The translations under genes were made by a program, and so were the position numbers. Under the pieces are notes generated by a model that was not told the origin of the DNA, did not search any database, and saw nothing but the letters and a program-made list of their open reading frames with translations. Positions 8,517 to 16,955 of a stretch of 37,688 bases of DNA are shown piece by piece. The stretch's first letter is position 1; every line of letters begins with the position of its first letter. The DNA comes from a bacterium (GTDB lineage Bacteria > Actinomycetota > UBA4738 > HRBIN12): the NCBI GenBank assembly GCA_023251895.1, contig JAHEXX010000008.1:1-37688 (forward strand). Direction: 5' to 3'.

Positions 8517-9803
8517 CTAGCCCCAGCGGAGGGAATCGAGGAACGCGCGGAACTTCCGCTCGGTCTCATCGAGCTCCTCGTCGGGGTCGGAGTCGGCCAC
8601 GATGCCGGCGCCCGCGAACAGCCGGGCCCTCGAGCCGGCGAGCTCGGCACACCGCAGCGCGAGGCCCCATTCGCCGTCGCCGTTCGCGTCGACCCATCCC
8701 ACCGGCCCCGCGTAGGCGCCCCGGACGAAGGGCTCCAACTCGATGATCGCTTGGCGCGCCAGCTCGCGGGGCGTTCCGCACACCGCCGGTGTGGGGTGGA
8801 GGGCTCCGACCAGGTCCAGCGCCGACGGCGCGGGTTCCCCGAGCACGCCGCGGAACCGCGTCGACAGGTGCCAGACGTTCGCGGTGCCAAGCAGCACCGG
8901 CTCGGGATCGTAGGAGAGCGTGTCGCAGAACGGGTGCAGCGCAGCGGCCACGGCCTCGACGACCACTGCGTGCTCCTCCCGGTTCTTCGTCGAGCCCAGA
9001 AGGAAGTCGGCGTTGGCACGGTCCTCACCCGGGTCTCCGGATCGGGGTGCCGAGCCGGCCAGGGGGTTCGATCGCACGTCCCGGCCGCGCCGGGCGACCA
9101 GGAGCTCGGGGCTGGCGCCGACAAGCGTGCCCTTCCTCAGTAGGTCGCCACCCCGGTCCACGAAGGTCGGCGCCGCGAACGCGTAGCAATCGGGATCCAC
9201 CGCTCGCAGCCGCCACAACAGCTGTTTGGGATCGAGCTCCCGTCCCGCGTCGACGACGAGGGAGCGGGCCAGCACGACCTTCCTGAGATCCCCATCGCGG
9301 ATCCGCTTCCGGACCGCAGCGACCGCGGCCCCGTACGTCCGGGGCACCGGGTCGGGCCGAAGCTGGATCTCCTCGAAAGCCTCGAACGGCACGGCCCGCC
9401 CGGCCCACCGCTCCCTCGGCTTGTGCAGGGGCGCGAGGCCCTCGGGCCACACGTCCAGCTCCCAGGCCCCGCGGTCCTCGCCCCGACCGACGGCGCGTTC
9501 GGGGATCACCAGCATGGCGGGCTCGAGCTCGTCGAACGGGATGACGCCCACGGCGACCGGCGGGGGCTGTCCGGCCCATTCGGAGCCCCGGATCGCGGCG
9601 AAGGCCTCGCGCACGCCTCCGGCCAGCCGCCCGATCCGGCCCGGACCGCCGGCCACGGCCACGCCCCGGGCGGTCCCCACCGCAGAGACGCCGTTCCCCC
9701 TCCGCTCGAAGAAGAAACCGGCATCGGGCTGGTAGTTGGCCAGGAGGTCGAACGCCGGACCGAGGGGCACGGTCCGGGCCAGGAGGGGCGCGGCGCCGGT
9801 CAT
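8517..9803 (-). CDS. menF: isochorismate synthase
   Basis: This 428-aa chorismate-binding enzyme catalyses the first committed step of menaquinone synthesis. The C-terminal chorismate domain shows KVVLARS, the KNREEHAVVVE helix, LHPTPAVCGTP and FVRGAYAGPVGW, all typical of MenF/DhbC/EntC. Given the menaquinone neighbours, MenF rather than a siderophore enzyme is the better name. The start is ATG 9803, whose ATGA overlaps the menG stop; the track ORF extends 112 codons into menG in a wrong frame. It is convergent with the frameshifted gene at 7957-8408, with no convincing terminator between them. Confidence 0.92.
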   Translation of the reverse strand: MTGAAPLLARTVPLGPAFDLLANYQPDAGFFFERRGNGVSAVGTARGVAVAGGPGRIGRLAGGVREAFAAIRGSEWAGQPPPVAVGVIPFDELEPAMLVIPERAVGRGEDRGAWELDVWPEGLAPLHKPRERWAGRAVPFEAFEEIQLRPDPVPRTYGAAVAAVRKRIRDGDLRKVVLARSLVVDAGRELDPKQLLWRLRAVDPDCYAFAAPTFVDRGGDLLRKGTLVGASPELLVARRGRDVRSNPLAGSAPRSGDPGEDRANADFLLGSTKNREEHAVVVEAVAAALHPFCDTLSYDPEPVLLGTANVWHLSTRFRGVLGEPAPSALDLVGALHPTPAVCGTPRELARQAIIELEPFVRGAYAGPVGWVDANGDGEWGLALRCAELAGSRARLFAGAGIVADSDPDEELDETERKFRAFLDSLRWG

Positions 9804-10492
9804 ACTCGAGTCCCCAAGAGAAGCTGGGTGATGCCGCCGGACAGCTGGAGGCGTTTGGCGTCGGGGAACCCCGCCTCGCGCAGCATCCGCGTCATCTCGC
9901 CCGGCGGCGGAAGGTAGGCCATGGACCTGGGGAGGTATCGATAGGCGGTCGGGTCCGACAGCGCTCCGCCGATCAGGGGCACCACGCGGTTGAAGTAAAC
10001 GCTGTGGCCGGCGCGCATGATCGGGTTCTCGGGCTCGCTGGCATCGAGGAGCGCGATGCGCCCACCGGGCCGGACGACCCTGGCCAGCTCCGCGAAGAAC
10101 GCCGCGAGGTCCTTCACGTTGCGCAACGCGAACCCGCACGTGGCGCCGTCCGCCTTCCGGTCGCGTGCGGGGAGCGAGAGGATGTCGGCCTCCACCAGCG
10201 GCGCCGTCGTCTTGGCCTCGAGCAGCATCCCGTGGGAGAAGTCAAAGCCCACGGCCCGGTACCCGGCCGTCTGGAGCTCACGGCAGAAGTCGCCGGTGCC
10301 GCAGGCCAGATCGAAGACCAGCGCACCTCCCGGGAGGCGGAGCTCGTGGACCGCCCGCCTCCGCCAGCCGACGTCCATGCCGAACGTGATGACTCGGTTC
10401 ACCAGGTCGTAGCGCCCGGCGATCGAATCGAACAGCCGGCGTACCCCCCGGGCCTTCTCCTCGCCCTCGGGCAGGGGACGGTGAGTGCTCAC
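9800..10492 (-). CDS. menG: demethylmenaquinone methyltransferase (UbiE/COQ5 family)
   Basis: This 230-aa class I SAM-dependent methyltransferase carries out the last step to menaquinone. UbiE signatures are YDLVNRVITFGMDVGWRR near the N-terminus, SAM motif I DLACGTGDF, and a C-terminal region with NVKDLAAFFAELARVVRPGG. The start is GTG 10492, overlapping the stop of the MerR gene by 4 nt, and its stop overlaps menF by 4 nt, so the three genes form one translationally coupled operon. Confidence 0.93.
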   Translation of the reverse strand: MSTHRPLPEGEEKARGVRRLFDSIAGRYDLVNRVITFGMDVGWRRRAVHELRLPGGALVFDLACGTGDFCRELQTAGYRAVGFDFSHGMLLEAKTTAPLVEADILSLPARDRKADGATCGFALRNVKDLAAFFAELARVVRPGGRIALLDASEPENPIMRAGHSVYFNRVVPLIGGALSDPTAYRYLPRSMAYLPPPGEMTRMLREAGFPDAKRLQLSGGITQLLLGTRV

Positions 10493-11262
10493 GAGCGGCC
10501 CGTCGCCTCCAGCCGCCGGGCCTCGGCCTTGGTCGCCTCGACCTCGGCAGCGTCGCCGACCCGTTCGATGTGTTCCTCGGCCACGGCGAGCAGCACCCTT
10601 CGGAAGTGATGGGCCACCAGCTCCGTCACCGACGGGAGCAGCCTGCGGAAGGCCCCCACCAGTTGTTCCGCCGCCTGCTCGTCTGAGCCCATAGTGTCGC
10701 GGATCGGCTTGCGCACGTGCTCGTCGAACAATTCGACGGCCCGTTCGGCGAGCGTCGTCATGGCCCCGTGGGTGTCGCGGGCCAGGGTCAGGAGGTCGCC
10801 GAGCGGCAGGCCGAACTCGAGGAGGGTCAGCGCCGCCCGGACCATCTCGATGTCGGCGGCGGTGTACCTCTCTTGCCCGTTCCCCTGCCGACCGATGGCG
10901 ATACCCTCGCGTTCCACGGCCTGGATCAGCGAGGCCGGGACCCCGCTCCGGGCGGCGAACTCGTCCAGCGTGAGGAGCTCGGCGTCGTCGTGACCCTCCG
11001 TGCGTGCGGCTGCGACAGCGGCTGCCAGGTCGGCGTCAGGCTTGCCCAGCTCCCCCTCGAGGACCCGCCGGATCGCGTTCAAGGTGAGGCCCTTGCGCTG
11101 CAGCGATCGGATCTCGCGGATCCGCTCAGCGTGCCCGGGCCCGTACCACGCCACCCGGCCCTCTCGCCGAGGCGGCGGGAGCAGGCCTCGGGACTGGTAG
11201 TAGCGGACGGTGTCGACGGAAACGTCGCACGCCGCGGCGAGCTGTTCTACCCGGTACCTCAC
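10489..11262 (-). CDS. MerR-family regulator with two HTH_MerR-like segments
   Basis: This 257-aa protein starts with a clear MerR DNA-binding domain (VEQLAAACDVSVDTVRYYQSR, residues 5-70). A second helix-turn-helix-like MerR segment follows at about 95-165 (LLTLDEFAARSGVPASLIQAVE, RYTAADIEMVRAALTLLEFG). The C-terminal 90 residues are helical and contain no Cys-rich metal site, so a metal sensor is unlikely. It is translationally coupled to menG and menF, which suggests control of, or co-expression with, menaquinone synthesis; that link is inference. Its GTG start has TAGAGT 8 nt upstream, consistent with a leaderless mRNA. Confidence 0.85.
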   Translation of the reverse strand: MRYRVEQLAAACDVSVDTVRYYQSRGLLPPPRREGRVAWYGPGHAERIREIRSLQRKGLTLNAIRRVLEGELGKPDADLAAAVAAARTEGHDDAELLTLDEFAARSGVPASLIQAVEREGIAIGRQGNGQERYTAADIEMVRAALTLLEFGLPLGDLLTLARDTHGAMTTLAERAVELFDEHVRKPIRDTMGSDEQAAEQLVGAFRRLLPSVTELVAHHFRRVLLAVAEEHIERVGDAAEVEATKAEARRLEATGRS

Positions 11263-11276
11263 GACCAGAGACTCTA
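11263..11276 (-). promoter_or_regulatory. leaderless promoter -10 for the MerR-menG-menF operon
   Basis: TAGAGT (11276-11271 on the minus strand) is followed by 8 nt and the GTG start. No Shine-Dalgarno and no clear -35 are visible. The site is 41 nt beyond the stop of the anti-sigma gene. Confidence 0.45.
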
Positions 11277-11317
11277 CGAGTGTTCGCTCGAAGGGTCCAA
11301 GCGAGGCCGGGCGCTGG

Positions 11318-12085
11318 TCAGACCGGCGCGCTCACGGAGGTGATCAGCGAGCATGTGTCGGGGGAGACCGCCCAGGCCAGGGCGCGAGTGGGCGCCTGGC
11401 CGGCCTTGGGCGACGACAGGAACACGGCGATGTAGGCGTCCTGGTTCTCGTAGGTGGCCCGGATCAGGCGAACCAACTGGAGGCTCGTACCCTCGTCGGA
11501 CGCGGCCAGTACCTCCCCGACGCAGGCGACGGCGGCGTCCGTTTGGGGCCGGTCGGCGTTGCGTCCCTCGGCTCGCGCGAAGGGGCCGAGGAAGGCCAAG
11601 TCCTTGGCGAGCTTCGTGAGGGCCGCGCGGTCGTAGACGCGGTTCTGGAGGGCGAGGACGATCACCGGGGAGGCCTCGGTCGGGACAGCCCCGCCTCCGC
11701 CTTCGGCCGCGGCGTTCTTCACCGGGGCGCTCGTCCTTGCCCCGCCGGTGGTGAGCCCGCCCCCGATCTTCGGGATGACGACGGCCGCGAAGACCAGGAC
11801 CACGGCGGCCGCGGCAGCCAGGCCCACCAGCTGATACCGCCGCTCGCGGGGCCTGGCCGCCGCGGCAGGCCGCTTCCGCGATTCCCACTGGACCCGCCCG
11901 GTGAGGCCCTGAGGGACCTCCTCGTCCGCCAGGAGCCCGAGGAGCGCTTGGGCCCGCGTCGCGAGGGCCAGCTCTTCGCGGCAGGTCTCGCACGTTGCGA
12001 GGTGCGCGTCGACGACGACGCGCTCCTCGGCGGGGAGCGCGTCGTCCGCGTAGCCGGCAAGCAGTTCCTCGGGATGATCGTTCAT
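11318..12085 (-). CDS. zinc-finger (ZAS/zf-HC2) anti-sigma factor
   Basis: This 255-aa single-pass membrane protein has an N-terminal cytoplasmic zinc-binding anti-sigma domain with the H-x3-C-x2-C motif (HLATCETC, about residues 28-35). One transmembrane segment follows (about 85-105, LVGLAAAAAVVLVFAAVVIP), then an extracytoplasmic domain of about 150 residues with two Cys that may sense envelope state. It is coupled to the ECF sigma gene by an ATGA overlap and is the presumed inhibitor of that sigma factor, in the position of mycobacterial RsmA. The zinc motif may make it redox-responsive; this is inference. Confidence 0.88.
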   Translation of the reverse strand: MNDHPEELLAGYADDALPAEERVVVDAHLATCETCREELALATRAQALLGLLADEEVPQGLTGRVQWESRKRPAAAARPRERRYQLVGLAAAAAVVLVFAAVVIPKIGGGLTTGGARTSAPVKNAAAEGGGGAVPTEASPVIVLALQNRVYDRAALTKLAKDLAFLGPFARAEGRNADRPQTDAAVACVGEVLAASDEGTSLQLVRLIRATYENQDAYIAVFLSSPKAGQAPTRALAWAVSPDTCSLITSVSAPV

Positions 12086-12669
12086 GCCTGCACCGTTCCG
12101 TCTGACGATCGAGGGATACCCGGGCGTTCCCGGCCCGGGATGCCCATTGCGCGGGCCAGGGCCACCCGCCCCCGGTGGAGGCGGCTCTTCACGGTTCCGA
12201 TGGGGATGTTGAGGATCTCCGCGATCTCCTCATGGGACACGTCCTGGACGTCGTGGAGCACCAGCACGGCGCGGAACTCAGCGGACACGCGCAGCAGGGC
12301 CCGCTGGACGTCGATCGACTCCGCCGCGGCGTCGGCGTGGTCGGGCGCCGGAGGGCCGGCTTCGGGCTCGTGCGCCTCGTCGGCGAGCGGCGCGCGCCGG
12401 CGCTTGCGGAGCAGGTCGTAGCACGCGTTCACGGTGACGCGGTGCATCCACGTAGTGAACGCGGCGTCGCCCCGGAACGAGGACAGCTTGCGAAGCGCGA
12501 TGAGGAACGCGTCCTGCGTCGCGTCTCGCGCGTCCTCCTCTCGGCCGGTCATCCGCAACGCCAGGTTGTAGACGCGCCGCTCGTGGCGCCGTACGAGCTC
12601 GGCGAACGCGTCACGCTCGCCTTCCAGGTAGCGGCGGACGAGTTCCTGATCGCGGGGTTCCTCAGCCAC
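12082..12669 (-). CDS. ECF sigma factor (SigM/SigE-type position)
   Basis: This 195-aa protein has sigma-70 region 2 (about 20-90, FAELVRRHERRVYNLALRM to FRGDAAFTTWMHRVTVNACYD) and region 4 (about 125-178, with IAEILNIPIGTVKSRLHRGR as the HTH). There is no region 3, as expected for the ECF class. A proline-rich linker joins the domains. The neighbourhood (murJ upstream, anti-sigma and thioredoxin genes downstream) corresponds to sigM of mycobacteria and streptomycetes. Its GTG start lies inside the last codons of the 52-aa ORF upstream, so it is probably translated by coupling. Confidence 0.92.
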   Translation of the reverse strand: MAEEPRDQELVRRYLEGERDAFAELVRRHERRVYNLALRMTGREEDARDATQDAFLIALRKLSSFRGDAAFTTWMHRVTVNACYDLLRKRRRAPLADEAHEPEAGPPAPDHADAAAESIDVQRALLRVSAEFRAVLVLHDVQDVSHEEIAEILNIPIGTVKSRLHRGRVALARAMGIPGRERPGIPRSSDGTVQA

Positions 12670-12820
12670 CGCGCCCGACCATCCGGAGCTCGGCGACCTC
12701 TAGCCGATTCCCGGGGACTCGGTCGGAGGTGCCGAAGGCGATCGTGATCGCCCCACGGCCCATGTCGTACTCGAGGAGATACCGATTGCCCAGGACCGTC
12801 GGCCGGTGTGGGGTCTTCAC
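12662..12820 (-). CDS. 52-aa ORF heading the ECF sigma operon, unknown function
   Basis: This short ORF is not in the supplied track. It starts at GTG 12820 (VKTPHRPTVLGNRYLLEYDM...) and its stop overlaps the sigma start by 8 nt. Nearly all codons end in G or C, like the surrounding genes, and TAGACT lies 6 nt before the GTG, giving a leaderless promoter in line with others in the window. The stretch RYLLEYDMGRGAI faintly recalls the glycine-loop start of a Ser/Thr kinase, but the ORF is far too short to be one. It may be a small protein or a translated leader for sigma. No family recognised. Confidence 0.5.
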   Translation of the reverse strand: MKTPHRPTVLGNRYLLEYDMGRGAITIAFGTSDRVPGNRLEVAELRMVGRGG

Positions 12821-12843
12821 CCCGGCAGTCTAAGCCGGGGTGA
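12817..12843. terminator. hairpin downstream of the murJ operon
   Basis: TCACCCCGGC and GCCGGGGTGA form a perfect 10-bp stem around a 7-nt loop. It begins 25 nt after the stop of the TadE/G-like gene on the minus strand. No T-tract follows. The start codon and -10 box of the 52-aa ORF lie within it, so it may also act as a regulatory structure. Confidence 0.6.
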
Positions 12844-12868
12844 GGCCCACCCGGCTCAAGGCCGAGGG

Positions 12869-13264
12869 TCAGAGCTTGGGTGGTCCCGTCGCGACGGTCA
12901 CCCTCGCCACGGTGAAGCGCTTGAGCTCATCGAAGTACTTGAAGGCGATCGTGGATGCGACCTTCCTGACCGTCAAGGTGACCACGCCGCTCTTGAAATT
13001 GACCCCGAACTTGGCCAGCTTTGCGTCGGGGTCCTCAGCCGAGATCGTATGCGTCGCCACCTGCGCGGCCCGTTCCTGGTTGCGGGAATGCTGGAAGTTG
13101 TCCGCTGCATCCTTCGCCGCCTGTTCCGCCAGGTCGGAGAGCTGGGTCTTCGTGAAGACGACCGAGAGCGTGTCGATGGCGGCGACCCCGAGTAGCACGA
13201 CCACGAGGAGCATGAAGACGATGGCCTTGCCGACCAACCCGCGTTCGCCGGAAAGGCGGGTCAC
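12869..13264 (-). CDS. TadE/TadG-like single-pass membrane protein
   Basis: This 131-aa protein begins with a pseudopilin-like N-terminus: a basic start, a GERG motif, one transmembrane helix (about 13-33, AIVFMLLVVVLLGVAAIDTL), then an amphipathic helix rich in A, Q and E (SDLAEQAAKDAADNF), as in TadE/TadG pilus-assembly proteins and DUF2134-type proteins. It starts at GTG 13264 in a GTGA overlap with the murJ stop; the track ORF from 15034 is otherwise an antisense-like reading of murJ. No other tad genes are in the window, so a role in the envelope alongside MurJ is as likely as pilus assembly. Confidence 0.7.
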   Translation of the reverse strand: MTRLSGERGLVGKAIVFMLLVVVLLGVAAIDTLSVVFTKTQLSDLAEQAAKDAADNFQHSRNQERAAQVATHTISAEDPDAKLAKFGVNFKSGVVTLTVRKVASTIAFKYFDELKRFTVARVTVATGPPKL

Positions 13265-14892
13265 CTGCCGAACCTCGATACGAGCATGTTCTTGACGGTA
13301 TCGACCTCTTCGGCCCCGACGATAAGCGCGATGACCCCGAACACAAGCACTCCGGCTGCAACGGCGGCGGCAATCTGCACGACCTGGTGCGGGAGTGTCG
13401 TCGTGCCCAGCGCGTCGCCCACGAGCCGGGCCACGCCCCAGGCGACCCCGGCGCCGCCCCCCCCGGCCACCAGGGCCTTGCCGACCCCGGCCGCGATGCG
13501 CCTGCCCTCGATCCGGTCGAGCCGCCGCCGCATCGCCCAAAGCAGCGCGGCGGTGCCCGCCGTGTAGGCGGTGGCATGCCCCAGGGCAAGGCCCCGCACT
13601 CCCAGGTGGAGCACGAAGAAGAAGAGGAGGTTCGCCGCCACGTTCACGAGGTTGGCGCCGACGTTGACGAGGGCGGGGGTCCGGCTGTCCTGCATCGCGT
13701 AGAACCCTCGGGTCAGCAGCTGGAAGGTGGAGAACGAGAACAGGCCGAGCGCGAACGCGAACAGGATCTGGGCCACGAACCGGGTCTGTTGTTCGGGCTG
13801 CGCTGCCCCGGCGAAGGGTCCGTGCGCGAACAGCAGGCGCGCGATGGGTTGGGCCAGGGCCAGGTAGCCGAGGGCGGCCGGGATGATGATGAACGCGGTC
13901 GCCCGGATCCCCATCGATAGCTGCGAGCGGTACCCCTCCCGATCGCCGGCCGACCAACGGGAAGACATGGCCGGCAGGAGCGCCGTGAACACCGACACCA
14001 CGAAGATGGCGTGCGGGAGCTGGAACACGATGAACGCGTACTGGTACGCGGAGAGCCCACCCGTGTCGCGGTTGGCCAGAACGATGACGAGCAGGTACGC
14101 GAGCTGGTTCGAGACCACGTACACGATCACCCAGGTCGCCAGGCGGACGATTCGGCGCACAGCTGCATCCCGCCACTGCAGCCTCCATCGGAACCGGAAC
14201 CCCGTGCGCCGCAGCGAGGGCCACAGGGCGGCGGTCATCGCGAACACCCCGAACGTGGTTCCTATGGCAAGGATGTACTTCTGCGCCGTCGTCGCGAGCT
14301 CGCCCGGGTTGGTGGGGCCGGGGAGTTGGGTGACGACGATCATCGTCGCGATGACCACGAGGTTGTTCAAGATGGGCGCGAACATGGGCGCCGCGAAGCG
14401 CCGGTGGGCGTTCAGCAAGCCGGTGGCGACCGAGCCCACGCCGTAGAGGAGGATCTGGGGCATGAAGAACACCAGGAAGAACGAGGCCAGCGCGCGGGTG
14501 GCCTCCTGCTGGGCGGCCGGCACTTGCACCGTGTAGAGCGAGATGATGACGGGCGCCGCGACCATACCCACGACCATCACCGTTCCAAGGACGACGATGG
14601 CGATGGACATGACGTCCCGTGCCACGTCCCGGGCTTCTTCCGGTCCGCGAGTCTGCATCCAGTCCACGAACACCGGGACGAACACCGACGACAACACGCC
14701 GCCCAGTACCAGCTCGTAGATGATGTTGGGCGTGACGTTCGCCGTGTTGTAGGCGTCGGCCAGACGGTCCTTGATGATGCCGAGCGCCGCCACCGTGGCG
14801 ATCAGCCGGGCCACCCCCGTGATCCGCGACAGCGCCGTTCCGAGCGACATCACGGCGGTGTGCCGGACCAGGGCGGACCTCGTGTCCTCCAC
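13261..14892 (-). CDS. murJ: lipid II flippase MurJ (MviN)
   Basis: This 543-aa MOP-superfamily protein has about 14 transmembrane segments. It flips the lipid II peptidoglycan precursor to the outer face of the membrane. Typical elements are GTALSRITGVARLIATVAALG near the N-terminus (first helix with conserved Arg), VFVPVFVDWM, and an RGFYAMQDSRTPALVN segment in the second half. It lacks the cytoplasmic pseudokinase domain fused to MurJ in mycobacteria. The GTG start follows the upstream stop by 17 nt through a very C-rich stretch (runs of 5 and 8 C) without a Shine-Dalgarno, so translation is presumably by reinitiation. Confidence 0.93.
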   Translation of the reverse strand: MEDTRSALVRHTAVMSLGTALSRITGVARLIATVAALGIIKDRLADAYNTANVTPNIIYELVLGGVLSSVFVPVFVDWMQTRGPEEARDVARDVMSIAIVVLGTVMVVGMVAAPVIISLYTVQVPAAQQEATRALASFFLVFFMPQILLYGVGSVATGLLNAHRRFAAPMFAPILNNLVVIATMIVVTQLPGPTNPGELATTAQKYILAIGTTFGVFAMTAALWPSLRRTGFRFRWRLQWRDAAVRRIVRLATWVIVYVVSNQLAYLLVIVLANRDTGGLSAYQYAFIVFQLPHAIFVVSVFTALLPAMSSRWSAGDREGYRSQLSMGIRATAFIIIPAALGYLALAQPIARLLFAHGPFAGAAQPEQQTRFVAQILFAFALGLFSFSTFQLLTRGFYAMQDSRTPALVNVGANLVNVAANLLFFFVLHLGVRGLALGHATAYTAGTAALLWAMRRRLDRIEGRRIAAGVGKALVAGGGGAGVAWGVARLVGDALGTTTLPHQVVQIAAAVAAGVLVFGVIALIVGAEEVDTVKNMLVSRFGR

Positions 14893-14909
14893 GGGGGGGG
14901 CGGGGGTGA

Positions 14910-16955
14910 TCAGCTCGTCTTCCGTGGCAGGAACCTCCTAGCCCAGGCGAGGAGCAGCAGCGCGCCAGCTCCCATCGTGATGATGAGGGCGATCCGGTTG
15001 TACGCCGTGGAACGAACGCTGAGTTCGGTGCCACTCACCGGGGCCCCCAAAGGCGACTTGACGACCACAGCCACCTGGAACACACCGGCGGTCTTCGCCT
15101 CTACGTCGAGCTGGAGCGTCGTGTCACCCGGCTCCAGGCGGATCTGCCGGGCCGGGCCCTCGGAGAGGTGCGAGGAGGCGAACTGCACCACGACCCGGAC
15201 CGGCTGTGGCGTGTCGTTGTGGAGGCGAACCGGGATTGTCCCCCGGCTGGAGGTGAGGATGAACTCCTGGCCTTGATACGCACCGACCGCTTGCAGCGCG
15301 ACCGTGGTCTCGCGGCGGGCGGCCCGGACGAACCCGACCCCGGCGCGCTCGTCGCCGACGAATTGCCGGGCCTCCGCGAGGAGCAGTTGCGTCTCGAGGC
15401 GAGCGGGATCGGGCTGCGGGGAGGGGTTGGGCTGCACCAGGATCGAGCGCCAGGTGGCGATCTTCCCTCGTGCCAGCTCCAGCAGCTCGACGTAGTTCCG
15501 GGTGAACGACGGGCCCCCATCGACGAGCAGGGTGGCGGGCTCCTTCGGGGGCGGGAACCGCTGGAGCAGGGTCGATGCCAAAACGGGTTGGAGCCAAGGG
15601 GCGCGCGAGATCCTCCGGATCAGCGGCTCGAAGATCGCGGTCGGCGGGGCCGCCTCCTCGGACACGATCATCGCCAGTCCGCGCTCGACCGAGGGCTGCT
15701 CCCGCCAGATCACGGCGAGTTCCGCCAGCATGGCCTGCGCTCCCAGGACCGGATCCTGGGACGTGAGCGGCGAGGACAGGAGGTCTTCGATGCCGGGATC
15801 GGGCGCCACGGCTGAGACGGTCGCGCCCCCTGCCGCCAGGGTGGCGGTCGGTGGCCCCGCGAGCCCCAGTGGCTGCGCCGGCATCTCGACCGCGCCGGCA
15901 TCCAACAGCAGGACCCGCACGCCGTTCGCGCGCAGGGCGTCCAGCGCGCGCCTGTCGACCACGCCCCCAGGGGGCCGGAGCACGGCCGGATCCGGCTGGC
16001 CGACCAGTGGAGTCAGGAACGTCCGCCCCTTGTCCAGCTGAACCCGCACGTCGGCGCCGAGCCCGCTCGCCTCGAGGGCGGGCAAGCTCGGCGCCGAGAA
16101 CGGTAGGGCGGAGATCTCGGCCCCGGCCAGACCGGCGAGCTGCCTGAGGACATTCGCAGCGCCGACGGCCCCACCCTCTCCGGGATTCACGCGCCGCACG
16201 GTTCCGACGGCATCCACCACCGCGTAGCCGTCCACCATCGCGCGGAGCTGCAGCACGAGGGTGGGGGAAAGCGCCAGGTCGAACGGGACCGCGTCGGGCC
16301 GAGCGGCCATGGCATAGAGCGCCGCCGTCTCGGCCGCGATCCGCCCCCCGGGGGCGACGGCATCTTCCAGGTCGGACGACCGGAACCGCCCATCTGGTCC
16401 CACGACCAGCGGACCGTCGAGCACGAAGGTCCAGCCCAACACGAGCGGCGTCTCGGGCTGGCGAACCAAGAACACCTCGGGCGTGCGGAGCGCGGCCACC
16501 GGAACGCCGGCCGACTGCAGTTCGACCTTCACGGGGTACACGAGCGACTCTCCGCCGGCGGCGAGGGAGCGCGTATCCACCGATGCCGAGAACTCGCGAG
16601 TGGCCCCCGCCGCCAGCGCGCCATCCACGGCCTGCGGCACCGTGAGGACGGCCCCGGTCTGCGGATCGGTCTCCAACGAGGACTCGTATGCCGTCCGCGT
16701 TCGGACCGCCTCGAAGACGGTGACCTTCAAGGAGAGATCCCCGAGGGCTGCATCGCCCCCGTTGGTGGCCCGCACGGTGAGGTGGAGCTGGGGATCCCTC
16801 GGTGTGGTCCACGGGGTCTGCCCGGCAAGCTTCAGGTGAACCGCCGCCTGATCCTGCGCTTCCACGGGCGACGGCGAACCGATCGACGCCAGGAGCACCG
16901 CCGCCAGGAGCGCGGTCACCCTCCGGACCGACGCTCCGGCCATCCGCCGCCTCAC
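14910..16955 (-). CDS. secreted membrane-anchored protein, DUF6049-like (Rv3909 position)
   Basis: This 681-aa protein has an N-terminal signal sequence (VTALLAAVLLASIGSPSPVEAQ), a large extracytoplasmic region, a C-terminal transmembrane helix (IALIITMGAGALLLLAWA) and a short basic tail. It sits immediately upstream of murJ, where actinobacteria encode DUF6049-type proteins of similar length and topology. The family function is unknown and is presumed to relate to the cell envelope. The start is GTG 16955, overlapping the TauE stop by 4 nt; the first 179 codons of the track ORF are a wrong-frame reading of the permease. Confidence 0.75.
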   Translation of the reverse strand: MRRRMAGASVRRVTALLAAVLLASIGSPSPVEAQDQAAVHLKLAGQTPWTTPRDPQLHLTVRATNGGDAALGDLSLKVTVFEAVRTRTAYESSLETDPQTGAVLTVPQAVDGALAAGATREFSASVDTRSLAAGGESLVYPVKVELQSAGVPVAALRTPEVFLVRQPETPLVLGWTFVLDGPLVVGPDGRFRSSDLEDAVAPGGRIAAETAALYAMAARPDAVPFDLALSPTLVLQLRAMVDGYAVVDAVGTVRRVNPGEGGAVGAANVLRQLAGLAGAEISALPFSAPSLPALEASGLGADVRVQLDKGRTFLTPLVGQPDPAVLRPPGGVVDRRALDALRANGVRVLLLDAGAVEMPAQPLGLAGPPTATLAAGGATVSAVAPDPGIEDLLSSPLTSQDPVLGAQAMLAELAVIWREQPSVERGLAMIVSEEAAPPTAIFEPLIRRISRAPWLQPVLASTLLQRFPPPKEPATLLVDGGPSFTRNYVELLELARGKIATWRSILVQPNPSPQPDPARLETQLLLAEARQFVGDERAGVGFVRAARRETTVALQAVGAYQGQEFILTSSRGTIPVRLHNDTPQPVRVVVQFASSHLSEGPARQIRLEPGDTTLQLDVEAKTAGVFQVAVVVKSPLGAPVSGTELSVRSTAYNRIALIITMGAGALLLLAWARRFLPRKTS

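Noticed and set aside
12662-12820. Truncated Ser/Thr protein kinase
   Set aside because: RYLLEYDMGRG resembles a kinase start, but the frame ends after 52 codons and no kinase motifs occur in any frame downstream.
13265-15034. N-terminal 590 codons of the long minus-strand ORF ending at 12869
   Set aside because: Wrong-frame reading of murJ; only the last 131 codons (from GTG 13264) look like a real protein.
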